From Lepraria neglecta (lineage: Eukaryota; Ascomycota; Lecanoromycetes; Lecanorales; Stereocaulaceae), in assembly GCA_033220425.1 (NCBI GenBank), contig CM065649.1:372001-436000 (forward strand): DNA of 64,000 nt, read 5' to 3'. The position numbers were made by a program, and so were the translations under genes. Under the pieces are notes generated by a model. That model was not told the DNA's origin. It worked only from the letters and a program-made list of their open reading frames with translations, and ran no database searches. Numbering within the stretch: position 1 is the first letter of the stretch; each line of letters begins with the position of its first letter. Positions 1 to 10,557 of this stretch are shown here, piece by piece.

Positions 1-46
1 GACCAAGTGGCAAGTATTAATTGGCTGCAGTCCGAACAGGAGCATA

Positions 47-356
47 GAAGGGTCCACCCTCCAACCGTCCAAACCCCTCAGCCGGCCAGCCTTGTAGGGC
101 TGCCGCCCGGAATTATCGATATTTCTGCTCCGGGGTACAACGCTAGGGGTCTCCTAGGGGGACAGGCAGCGAAATTTTGCAGAGCTCTACAATTCACCAA
201 CCAGGCAAATTTCGACAAAAGGTTCTGTACCAACCCTTCAGAGACGTACAAAATCCACAATTCTATACGCAAAATAATATTGTCAAACTTCGTATCTGTG
301 GAGTTAGAGCAAGCTGAACGGTTGGGGGGTTTGGCCGGTTGGGGGATGAACCCTTC
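47..356. mobile_element. MITE-like element with imperfect terminal inverted repeats and TA flanks
   Basis: The two ends are imperfect inverted repeats of about 46 bp (left about 47-93, right about 311-356). Both begin GAAGGGTYCAYCC and continue through AACCG, CCAAACCCC and CAGC(C)TT, with about 38 of 46 positions matching and most differences being C/T or G/T. A TA dinucleotide lies immediately outside each end (45-46 and 357-358), the target duplication expected of Tc1/mariner-type elements. The 310-bp interior has only unconvincing open frames. A short non-coding element mobilised in trans is the simplest reading; a relic of a larger element cannot be excluded. Confidence 0.6.
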
Positions 357-779
357 TACCAGACTAGTGTGAACAGTCATAAGCTGTTCCTCCACTGATT
401 CGTCATCAGTATTCTTAAGAAGGCTTGGCAACTGGCACCCTGCGCGCCTCCACCAAATTTTATATAGAAAACGCGACAAACATCAATATATCGACATATT
501 TCGCTCTCACCGTCCCATTCTGATAAATATAAAGTCCAGCTACTATTTATAGACTAATCCTTGGTGTTGCAGGTCTTCTACCGCCTCCCACCCCTCCTAC
601 TCCTTTGCGACTACAGTATACCTTATCGCCCTATTAACTCGGCTACTAAATCAAAAGCCGTGGTTCTTCTACATGGTCATTAGCGGCCTGATGCTATCGC
701 TGAGAGGTTATATTGCTATAAGTCGACGGTATACAGGTGGGAGGGAAGGATCCGGGCCTATGGCTCACTGAATGTACCT
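357..779. other. Intergenic stretch between the MITE and the transposase relic
   Basis: No gene is supported here. A weak continuation of open frame on the minus strand has no recognisable domain. Confidence 0.4.
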
Positions 780-1450
780 GGGATCCCTGGCAGAAGGGGT
801 CCCGCGTCGAATATATACCGCTACAAAGAAGGGTCTTCTCCAATGGGTGGATAAGAATCCTTGGACTTATCAGGACGAGATGGCGGAGTTTCTGTTTGAG
901 GAATAGGATATCCGGGTCAGCCAGCCTACGGTCTACCGACTTCTGAAAGAGTATAGAATTAGCCGTAAGCAGGGTCAGCGCATTGGTAATAATTAGAGTT
1001 AGATGTTGAGAAACGCCTGGATTGCTTTCGCCGCAGATGTTACCGCTGAGCAGCTTGTTTTCCTGGATGAGACTCTTCAAGGCGCAAAGTTGCTGGAGAT
1101 CTATGGCTTATACACTAATTGGCGATCCAGCTCGGTGGCAAGATGACATAAGAAGAGGAGACACGTGGAGTGTATTACCGGCTTATACAGTTGAGGGTTA
1201 TTTACCATGCACGGGCGTCCGCGGGGGGGATTTCAATGCTGGGCACTTTTTATAGTAGCTTACAAACGTGCTACTACCTCTCTGCAATCTATTCCCTGGT
1301 CCCCGCAGTATCTTATACCTGGACAACGTCAGCCTGCACCTGGATGCGCGTATTCGAGAAGTCGTTGAAGCTAAAGGATGCCTCCGCAAGTTCCTACCAC
1401 CTTACTTGCCAGACTATAACCCGATTAAGTTATTATTCAGTGTGTGTTAC
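780..1450 (+). pseudogene. Tc1/mariner (IS630-type, DDE_3) transposase remnant
   Basis: Pieces of a fungal Tc1/mariner-like transposase appear in order but in different frames. Around 800-900 there is a helix-turn-helix-like part (reading WTYQDEMAEFLFEE, then VSQPTVYRLLKEYRIS). At about 1050-1080 comes the first catalytic Asp in LVFLDET. Near 1165 is the VLPAYT.EGY block. At about 1315-1435 lies the second Asp in YLDNVSLH, followed by LPPYLPDYNPI. Several stops and at least two frameshifts separate the pieces. The third acidic residue expected after NPI is replaced by Lys, so the protein could not be active even if the frame were continuous. No matching terminal repeats were found around it. 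Confidence 0.75.
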
Positions 1451-2134
1451 ACTATCGTCGGCAAATTCGAACCCGGCCCCAGCAGCCCCGGGCCAAAGCG
1501 CAATAGGCTCCAAGCTCTAAATACGCTCGAGGGTGGCCCGGAGCGCAAAACGCTCTCAACTACATAGCTTAACTCTAAAAGAATTAAAGATCCAACGCGA
1601 GACCAGCATCTCAGCCTCAGGCCTGGCCTTAGAAGCAACATGACGCAAGACATTCTCGATGATCGACGATGAACTCCTCGTGGGAGGCAATTGACGCCCG
1701 GGCTTGCGGAGAAGTCGCGATTCAAGGGAACTTGTCACATTGGGGAATGAAGTTGTAGGTAAAAAGTTCTCTCAATTTATCTAGCTATCTCAATATGCTT
1801 AAGGCATCATTACATAACTTCTCCTCTTGACAAACAACCTCTCTCATCTTCCCTTCTCTCCTTCATACCATGCTGCGGCCAACGCTCTGGGTACATGATC
1901 CCAGGCTGCCAGACCAGCGCCCATTACCATTATCCCTTGGGAACCTTGCGCGTAATGATGCAAAGATGCTCAACGCCGAGACAGAATCATCTGCTGGGAC
2001 CGCATCGCAAGGCAATTAACCCGCAGTCGTCGTGACTCAATAGGTGTGTTTTGGTTTTTGGTGGTCGTAATCATCGCGTTCACGTAATGAATCAATCCAT
2101 CGCTCACTGTACAGTTTTCATCTTCTCGTCTCAT
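1451..2134. other. Gap with no supported gene
   Basis: The stretch after the transposase remnant holds only short frames with no family resemblance. A pyrimidine-rich tract lies at about 1820-1870. Confidence 0.4.
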
Positions 2135-2818
2135 TCAATAGTAGTAGTCGTCCTTAGCTGGCACAGGCAGAGCGCCCCGTGAGCTAACACTGTAGTAGGT
2201 TGACTGCCGCTGCTGTTGCTTGTGTCGTCGCTCGCGCTCCTTCATATCAGACTCATACAGGCTTCCACGCCCGGAGTAGTATGGTTTCTCACGGACTGAT
2301 GCCTTGCGAGTGGGCGATGGCGGGGCTTTAGATGTCTCAAGCATAGGCTTGCTGATATAACGGGTTTCACGAAGGCGGGAGTCACGTTCGGGATAGGATG
2401 AAACACGTGGTGGGACTGGATAGGTCTTATCGTAGCTGACAACGGGTGTTTTGCGACGGAGACGGAGGCCGCGTTCCATTGCCTTCAGGAGTTCACGAAC
2501 GGCTTCGCAATCGGCTGGGATTTCCATTTGGACACGACGATTGCCGTCAAGGTCGACGACAGAATATGCTTTGCCTGCTTTTTGCATGACGTATTGGGCA
2601 ACGTCGATGGCGCGCTGGTGGCCCTTGGAGCAGAGGGATCCACCGTTCTTGTGGACTTCGTAAGGGTGGGCGCATTGGGAGCAGTGCGAGGCGTGGCGGG
2701 CGAAGGCTTTCATGACATAGAGCTCGTCGTCGTGAGGTAGGCGAGAGTAGGTAACCGGGATGGGGGCGAAGCCAACCTGGCGGGGCGAGGAAGTGCGGGG
2801 TGCAGCTGTGGAATGCAT
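2135..2818 (-). CDS. Conserved hypothetical protein with a Cys/His cluster
   Basis: The reading frame extends further upstream, but the first 150 or so residues are low-complexity Ser/Thr/Pro. I place the start at the ATG at 2818 (MHSTAAPR), giving 227 residues. Residues about 35-60 contain a compact CSQC ... LCSKGH arrangement that could bind a metal. It is followed by a short alpha/beta stretch that includes VDLDGNRRVQMEI. The C-terminal half is basic and Ser/Pro/Tyr-rich, ends in a run of three tyrosines and looks disordered. No signal peptide or membrane segment is visible. I do not recognise a named family and assign no function. The protein-like core supports a real gene; the start is uncertain. 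Confidence 0.65.
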   Translation of the reverse strand: MHSTAAPRTSSPRQVGFAPIPVTYSRLPHDDELYVMKAFARHASHCSQCAHPYEVHKNGGSLCSKGHQRAIDVAQYVMQKAGKAYSVVDLDGNRRVQMEIPADCEAVRELLKAMERGLRLRRKTPVVSYDKTYPVPPRVSSYPERDSRLRETRYISKPMLETSKAPPSPTRKASVREKPYYSGRGSLYESDMKERERRHKQQQRQSTYYSVSSRGALPVPAKDDYYY

Positions 2819-4433
2819 GATGGGTTCGGGTTGGGTTCTTGTTGGAGTTGGAGTTGGTGATTGTGGTGGGGTGATGTGGTAGTAAGTGCGCTTGGTGTAC
2901 TGAGGAGACACTTTGGAAGTGGTGGAAGAGGTTGAGGTATTATATAGATACAGCTTTGAGCTGGTGGGATTTATTGATAGTCCCGGTGATGTCACGGGAG
3001 GATCGTTTCTCGACGGAAAGTGATTCGTGGGTTTGTTGGGGTTGGAAGGGGGATTGTAGGAGGGAGGAAGGGAAAGGCGAAGCAGTACGGGGGAAGCGCT
3101 TCGTTTTGTCTCTGTTTCGTTGGAAAATGACAGACAGACGAACTCAGAGATGGTTGAAGAAGATGAAGAAAGAAAGGAAAAGAAATTGACGAGTGAGAAC
3201 GATTGAAGTACGAATTGATGCCTGTTCACCTTAGAACAACTTTTGCCTAGCTTCGAGTCATATGCACACAAACGCATGCAACCACTTCCACCCTACCCGT
3301 ACCCACTAATGCAAGTTCGACTCAGGCAGCAAAGGTTAGTGGTCAATGATTGCCTGGCTCGCCTGGAAATGTCCGCCACGAGTCCCGATCCAGGGTGTGG
3401 CAGATCTGGCCAATGGCTTTGGTGGTGGCTCAGTGTTTCGGTGGTGGCTTTGCACGTTACATTGGGGGATACTATTGCGCAATAACGTTGCAAATGCATT
3501 GACCACTCATGGCTGTGCACAGCTGTCAGGAACGACAAAGAGTCGCGCATGGTTTGTTTGTTGGAAGCAGTGCCACCATAACCCCGCTCATGACTCCAAG
3601 AGTATTGATTCATCAATGGCAGCTTCTCCAGCATGATATCTTAACCGGTAAGGACAACTATGACTGTTTTGTCGGAGACGCGCTTTGAAGATGGTGGGGT
3701 AAAGAATCCTTCGCCATCTTAAGCGAAAGTGACTTGTCCACTTTTGGAATGGCTGTGCCTTAGCTTACGTAGCGCAGGCTTCTCTGACTGCGCTCCTTTG
3801 CCAAGAGGTACCGTCTCAGCTGAACTGATATCGAAAGGCAGACTCGCCGGGTCTCGGTGCTGACATACGCCGTCAATCGACATCCGACTGACCGATTACA
3901 CACTCCGGCTGCAAGTCATTGCCTACCATCCTGCCGCTCTGGTGCATTGCTGTTGACGCGGGTGGCTTTGGACCGAGGCCCCTCATGATGTCGTTACCGC
4001 ATAGCCTTTGTTGACCGGTGTGCCTGCAAGACGAGCCAGGCTACTTGTAGAAAGCTCACGCGACCATGTTGCAGCAGTTTCCGAGAAACCATTGCTATGT
4101 GAGTGATTATTCTTCCATCGCCTTATTCTGCCCTGTCGGACGTGTTCCCATGGCTTTGAAATAAGTTCCGATGACGAGTCTATGGTCTTGCGGTATATCC
4201 CGACAGCCTGATGTGTTCTCTTTTGAACAAGTGGCCTTTTATAGTGCAATAATCACGGATGACGGGTTATCTTCCTACTCTCTGTATCGTTCCGGTTCCG
4301 GTCGAGAAACCCCTTTCATCGTCTGACGGCTTAGTGTACCAGCCTTGTCTCTCATCCATAATCCCAAAAAAAGGTGGCGACTGATGAGATGACATAGCAG
4401 TGCTCCTTTGAGATTGATTCATCCTTTAAAGCC
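2819..4433. other. Intergenic gap of 1.6 kb
   Basis: The first few hundred bases are the probable promoter and leader of the minus-strand gene ending at 2135. The rest contains only short unsupported frames on both strands. I see no RNA gene or repeat. Confidence 0.4.
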
Positions 4434-6612
4434 ATGGCAGAAGCTCTAGGCACCGCGGCTAGCATCATCGCCGTCGTGCAGATATCCAGTGCAACATACC
4501 TAGCATGTCAAAAGTATGTGATTGATGTCAGACATGCCAAAGAAGATATAGAACGCCTTAGCCAGGAGATCTTGGCCCTGCAAGCAACTCTAGAGAACGC
4601 TATCGAAAAGTCAAACACGAATGCCACGGCGTTTGAGTACCTACGGAGGCCGAACGGAACCGTTCAGCAATGTAGCGAACTTCTGTCCAAGATCGATTCA
4701 AAGCTTGAGAGAGACATGGCCAAATACAGCCCAATGAAAAACCTTAGCTAGAGAGCCTTAAAGTAGCCGTTCAAAAAGAGGCCAAATCAATGACTGGGTG
4801 AGCGAACTAGAGAGAACACAAACATACGATCACCTTAGCATTGGGTTTTGACCAGAGGTTGGTAGAGAACATCTAAGCTTTACGCAAATTGACCTCCTTC
4901 AGAGACTTGAGCCGACGTGCCGATGCCAATGTAACTCAACTCCAAAATCTTCATGCTCTTGAAGCGGATGAAAGAATACGGGGCCAAGTGCTCAGGCGGC
5001 TCTAATGCTGCGACCCTTCCGAGGATCATGTGGCACATCGTTGCAAATATCAGCCGACGACCAGCAAATGGTTCGCACAAGGTAAGATTACCCTTTTTCC
5101 AATTATGGTGCCAAACTCCTAACTCACTTCTCTGGTTGCATGGTAAAGGTATGTGGCTCCAGCTCTAGATCAACTTCTCAACTTATGACTGCATAACGAC
5201 AGCGCTAAACGTGTGCAGCTGGCTGTAGCAAGAGCATATTGCTCTCTACGGTAATTGAGCATCTTAGAGACAATAAGATGCCAACCTCTGCCAGCGCTTA
5301 TTTATACTTGACCTACAACAATGGGATCAAGCAAAACGTATCGACTTTTCTATGTACGGTGATGGTAAGTGCTTGCTGAGGTAGAAGAATCATGGAAGAA
5401 CTGTAATGAAGGGAGTGAAAGGCCAGCACTCCACAGACTGAGGACGAGCTTTCCGAGCCTAGTGAACGCTTTCACTGGAGCAGTGTATCTTGTTGTCGAC
5501 GCACTCGATAAGTGTCCAGAGAAAGATGATATACGGAAAACGCTACTTATGATCGCAGGGATTCATGCCTTGGCGCTTGACAACATCCATATTCTACTCA
5601 GCAGCAGAAGAGAGCCAGGAATTGAGAGAGCTCTGCGGCCTGTTATAACCAGTCCGGCACTCTGCATTGAGACTTCACAGCTCGAGACTGATATTGAAAT
5701 TTATGTTCGTTCAGAGTTGAGTTCCCTCAATTCCAGGTTATAGACAAACCAACTCAGAGCAGAGGCTGAAGAGACGCTGGTTTCAGGAGCAAATAGCGTA
5801 TGAGTCACATATAAAGACCGTACAGGCAGGAGACCAAAAATGAGTCTGGGTCCAAATCGGTGGCTTATCAATTGCCAAGCCTGAAACGATATCTCAAGGC
5901 CAATCAAGCACGAGAGACCTTAATGACCCTACCAAAAACTCTATAAGAGACCTACGCAAGGATGTTGGAAGCCATTAACGGGGCCTATGGTGAGAATGCT
6001 ATTACTGCTCTCCAATGGCTAGTGTATGCCTACGGTACATTATCAGGTGAAGAACTTGCACAAATAATCATGATCGGACCTGCAATGGACCCGGTATTCG
6101 AACCACAAGAGCGACTCTCAGATATACAGGATCTCGTTCGTATTCTTTCTGGATTAGTGACAGTGCATTCCGTTGACTATGGTGAATGTTTCCCTCGCCT
6201 CAGCTATAAGGGAGAAATTAGGGGCCACGATGGAGATTATGAGGGTTTGAGCCCTTTGAGAGTAATTTGGCGCTCTCTTGGTGTCACTTTTGGAGCAAAG
6301 ACGAATGCAGCACAAGAAAGTCTCTTGGAAATGTCGGCGCGGAACACTGAACCCGGTGTCTACAGTCAAGTCAACCAAAACAGTGCAGTTCACGTGACCG
6401 AATACGATGAATACCAACGACCAGTCGGAATTACAGAACTCCATGGCGACAGCATCATTTTTACAGATCGCCCAAGGCCAAGAGCAGCCATTGGCCATAA
6501 AGTCACATTAGCACATTTCTCTGTGTGTAAACCCCTCACGTCAGACTATTTGAGGCACAAGTCGTCATGCTTCCTTCTTCATCAGTCACTGGACGGCCGA
6601 TCCAAGGGCTGA
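4434..6612 (+). pseudogene. Decayed NACHT-domain STAND (NOD-like) protein gene
   Basis: The first exon (from 4434, MAEALGTAASIIAVVQ) is the helical N-terminal domain common on fungal NACHT proteins. After several stops and frame changes the P-loop region appears: WLHGK near 5135, a good 70-nt intron (GTATGT at 5149, GCTAAAC branch, CAG ending 5218), then a second exon. Spliced, the Walker A reads GKAGCSKS, with the final Gly replaced by Ser. Walker B follows as YLVVDALDKCPE near 5490, then LLSSRREP. Downstream, LPKTL, a stop and ETYARML continue in one frame (stop codon 5944-5946), with another stop at 5741-5743. The 3' part reads LAHFSVCKPLTSDYL, a typical winged-helix region. No effector or ankyrin repeats remain. 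Confidence 0.8.
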
Positions 6613-6800
6613 TACTCTCATCCTTGAGTCTTGCTTTGTTAACATAGTCCAAATCATACGAGAAAACCCTCTTCTGCGATCGGCCAGAGGGAGATTGGTG
6701 TCGGTCATTTTTCCATTGATCCGCTACACTTCCTGCTCGTGGCAGATGCACGGAGATCCGATACGAAGCTCCATCCTCCAAAGATCCCAGCACATAAGGT

Positions 6801-7502
6801 TCAGCCGAGCGATGGTGGTTCGATTCTGAATAGCGCAACCTCGCATGTCTGGGGCTGTCTGTCAGTGCCAAAAAAGATGCTGAATTCGATCCGCTGCGGT
6901 TCGGACAAGAAAAAGGAGACAGTACCCCCCAGAACGCCGAAGCGATCCCGTTTGATGAGGAACGCTGGTCCGAGGGGGAGATCAGGAGGGAATCCGAAGA
7001 CATACACAAAGTTGACCTTATGAGAGCACAAGAAGCTGAATGCATAAATCGTCGTAGTCCCGTGATGTGTGAGGAGAACAGGTTCGAAATCGATTCCAGT
7101 GCTGTTATAATCAATAATGTTAATATATTTCAGCGTCTCACATTTGAGTTCTGCTGATGCTGTTGTTTGCGCCCAGGAGTTTGCTAAAGTGATTGTGGGT
7201 TGTGAAGGTTGCGAACTTTCTGTCTGTACCAGGCTGACATTGTGACCCGCAGGGACTATGAATGGATGGCTTGTGTTGGGGGGTATGATTTGGTTTGCCG
7301 TAAAAATGTCGGATTGAGTGTCATCGACGTATGTCCACGCCTCCTGGAACGGGGGTGGTGGGGGATTTGGACAACGAAGGTCGCCCAGCGATGGGACGGT
7401 AGCTTCAAGTTGAGGTTGGAGATTGTCAAGGTAGAGTACTGGACTGGACCGGACAGAGGTGGACGAAAGAAGCAGCAGGAGAGATAGTAGCAGTGTGTAC
7501 AT
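6801..7502 (-). CDS. Putative secreted protein of unknown family
   Basis: The 233-residue frame starts with a clear signal peptide: MYTLLLSLLLLLSSTSVRS, with cleavage plausible before SPVL. The mature part has no further membrane segment. It carries a proline run (PPPPP) near residue 48, several N-x-S/T sites and few cysteines (about five). A hydrophobic, aromatic middle (YAFSFLCSH, VNFVYVFGFPPDLP) suggests a beta-rich fold. I recognise no enzyme motif. Being next to a dead NACHT gene in a gene-poor stretch fits an accessory secreted or effector-type protein, but that is inference. No intron is needed; a further 3' exon cannot be ruled out. Confidence 0.6.
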   Translation of the reverse strand: MYTLLLSLLLLLSSTSVRSSPVLYLDNLQPQLEATVPSLGDLRCPNPPPPPFQEAWTYVDDTQSDIFTANQIIPPNTSHPFIVPAGHNVSLVQTESSQPSQPTITLANSWAQTTASAELKCETLKYINIIDYNSTGIDFEPVLLTHHGTTTIYAFSFLCSHKVNFVYVFGFPPDLPLGPAFLIKRDRFGVLGGTVSFFLSEPQRIEFSIFFGTDRQPQTCEVALFRIEPPSLG

Positions 7503-9065
7503 GTTGTTGATGATTTTGAGGTGGAGTTCTTTCTAGATGGAAGCTTGAAGGCGTATTGATTAAAGGGGAGGCCAATTCGAACCATCTAGTATTCATAGAG
7601 CACTCTCGATGAAATTCCTGACCGATAATTTGCGACAATTTTAGCGACAATATTGCCGCTTGAATATGCAGGGAGACCATGATTCGAAGGGGTGCACAGC
7701 CCAGGCACTACAAGGCTGAAGATTACTTACGGACAGATTACGTGCCGCCCAGTGACTCGTATTTTTTCAAGTCTTGGATAGGCAGTCGAGGTTTGAACCC
7801 TCCAGACCTGGTTAAAAGCCTTATCGCTTCCCCCTTAGGGATAATAAAAAATGCTCATGGTGAAGAGGATTGTAAAGTCACTTGGCGAAGTATTTTCTGC
7901 TTGGCTAGGACTGCCAGAAGGCTTACATTGTCGACATCGAGCCAAACAGCTTCTCATTCGTTCTACTACGCGCATCTTATGATGCAGATTGTGCGACGCA
8001 TGGATAGCTAGCTCATAGCCGTCCATAGCGCTGAAGCTGATCAGGGATAACGGTCGCCTAAGCGAAAATCACCGTCAAACGCCTCAATCCCCCTTGACAG
8101 GATGCATCTGGCTCTTGTAAATGCAAAACTTGGCTGATAGAATTACTGATATACGCCAGCTTCGAGCCGATTGAAAGCTGCAAGTTCTAAGCCTGCAAGA
8201 CGATTTTGAAAACTCACAGGAAGACGACAATGATGCGTCTAACTGTCAAGTCGAAACGCAACGTCCTCGGCAGGCTTCCCTTCTCCACCCAAGTTCGAAG
8301 TAGCTATTATGGTAAAGAACAGTAACTGAATCCAACATCAAGTTCTTACTTTAGTATCATGCAAGGCATATCATGGCACGTAGTAGTGGATCATGGTCAT
8401 TCCTCATCTTCTTTCCCCCGGATGAAAGATATGGGATGTATCAAATGAAGACTTCGGGGACTTGGATGTTGGGAACGTTTATGCTTCATTTATGCAACCT
8501 TATTCACTTCACAAGCGACCCTCCCTTTCAGCCCTATGTACCCCTACGCCAAAAATACCCCCAAAGCATTCAACCCCGCATTCAACAACTCACCGGTGAA
8601 TAGAAAGCGCACAAGAGGGCTGGGATTGGAGCCAGGTACCAACCACTATAATGTACATACAGATTACTTAGCTCCACGTTCTCCAGTCCCACACATACCG
8701 TTGCATAACATTAAGACCAATTTTTCAACGCATCCCCATTGACACGTGCTCAGGAACTACTCTTATATACAGACGTGTGCGGGCGGGGCATTTTCGTGGC
8801 GTTTCGGGGTACGTAGTGGGCGTCTTGCTCCTCCCTTATCCCGAGACCCAATATGTGGATGTGTATCTATAGTTTACGTTACTTCTGTTGAGGTTCGTAT
8901 CAATGGCTCCACAGATAAGGTGCTGACTGTTGTTCGGACTAGAAACACTCAACGCTGTACCCATCCACCCTCTCCGGCTGACAACACTCGCCGGTCACCG
9001 CCCTCTACCCCAGGAGCAGGCTCCTCCTCAATTCCACCCATCACAACCCAGAGCACCAAGCAACC
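7503..9065. other. Intergenic gap upstream of the mitochondrial carrier
   Basis: No supported gene. Bases from about 8900 to 9065 are C/A-rich and probably form the 5' leader of the carrier gene. Short frames elsewhere have no recognisable domains. Confidence 0.4.
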
Positions 9066-10155
9066 ATGTCCAAACCCCTCGAAGCAGCCAAATCGGCCAC
9101 CTCAACAACAAAACAAGTCCTCACAAAGCCCGCCTCCGAAAACTCCCCGACTGCAGGCAAATTCTTACACCACCCCTACACCAAGACCGCCCTCCCCTTC
9201 ATAAATGGCGGTCTCGCCGGCATGGCAGCTACCACTACCATACAACCAATCGACATGGTGAAAGTCCGGCTGCAATTGGCTGGCGAGGGTTCAAAAACTA
9301 GCGCAAGACCAAGTCCACTACAGGTCACAAGAGATATTATAGCCCAGGGCAAGGTTGGAGACCTTTATACTGGCTTGAGCGCTGGATTGCTGCGGCAAGC
9401 TGTCTACACAACTGCGAGGCTGGGCTTCTTCGACACGTTCATGACAGCGTTAAAAGCAAGAGCTGAGACCAAGGGGCAGAGCATCGGCTTCAAGGAAAGA
9501 GCTGCTGCTGGTTTAACGGCGGGAGGACTGGCTGCAATGGTTGGAAATCCAGCGGATCTGGCACTCATACGAATGCAGAGTGATGGCCTGAAACCGAAAG
9601 ACCAAAGGGCGAATTATAGAAGCGTGATTGACGCGCTAAGCCGCATTGCAAAGGGCGAGGGGGTCTATGCGCTCTGGGCTGGTGCCTCACCCACCGTCGT
9701 GAGAGCCATGGCGCTGAATTTCGGTCAACTAGCCTTCTTCTCGGAAGCGAAGACACAATTAAAAGCGAAGACGCAACTGTCAACAACAACCCAGACACTA
9801 ACGGCTTCTGCGATTGCGGGCTTCTTTGCTAGTTTCTTCAGTCTGCCATTTGATTTCGTGAAGACCAGACTGCAGAAACAATCGAAGGGACCCGATGGAA
9901 AGTTGCCATATAGTAGTATGGCGGACTGTTTTAGGAAGGTGACAAAGGATGAGGGGATTTTGAGGTTTTATCGAGGGTTTGGGACGTATTATGTTAGGAT
10001 TGCGCCGCATGCGTGAGTTGACGGCCCTTTTCTTTGCCCCTATACAACGTTCGTCGAGTTGTGATAATTGCCCAAGGTACATTTCGCTGACTTGTGCTGA
10101 TGATAGCATGATAACGCTTATCGTGGCTGACTGGCTCGGTGTCCTCACCAAGTGA
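9066..10155 (+). CDS. Mitochondrial carrier, 2-oxoglutarate/malate carrier type
   Basis: Two exons (9066-10012 and 10107-10155) give 331 residues. The intron has GTGAGT, a GCTGATGA branch region and an ATAG acceptor, and it restores the C-terminal helix MITLIVADWLGVLTK. Three mitochondrial-carrier repeats are visible. Their signatures are QPIDMVKVRLQ (residues about 60-70), NPADLALIRMQ (about 160-170) and LPFDFVKTRLQ (about 260-270). The N-terminus, with its Lys/Ser/Thr-rich lead and AGKFLHHPYTKTALPFINGGLAGM, fits the oxoglutarate carrier subgroup, which exchanges 2-oxoglutarate for malate across the inner mitochondrial membrane. A related dicarboxylate substrate remains possible. All key repeat residues look intact. 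Confidence 0.9.
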
Positions 10156-10557
10156 TGAGAACTAGAAGCATTGGTTGATTTTGGCCTGGAAGCAAGGGAG
10201 CTTTTGGGTTTGCGTGGGTGGAGCAAAGGGGTTGGGGTCTCTCTTTTCAACATGATAGATTGCATGCTGCACATAAGCAGTCGTTGGAACCTTTTGGCTT
10301 CTGTACATATTGCACCTGGATATCATTATCAGCACCACTAAAGCTAGTATCTACAGTCACTTGGGACTCGAGGATATGGAATGCATGACAAACGCACGCG
10401 GCTATCCGCTTTCCAAACCCCCTCGCTCTTAGGCACCAGCCCCTTCATATTAATACATGGCATCCATCCAGCCAACTCAATCGTCCATGTCCTCATCATC
10501 TTCAAGATCAAATACTGGAGAACTGCTCGGTCCGTCTTGTCCCTCATCCACAAGCCT

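Noticed and set aside
7780-7815. Sequence resembling a tRNA T-arm (GAGGTTTGAACCCTCC)
   Set aside because: B-box mismatch at a key base and no matching 5' acceptor or D-arm upstream.
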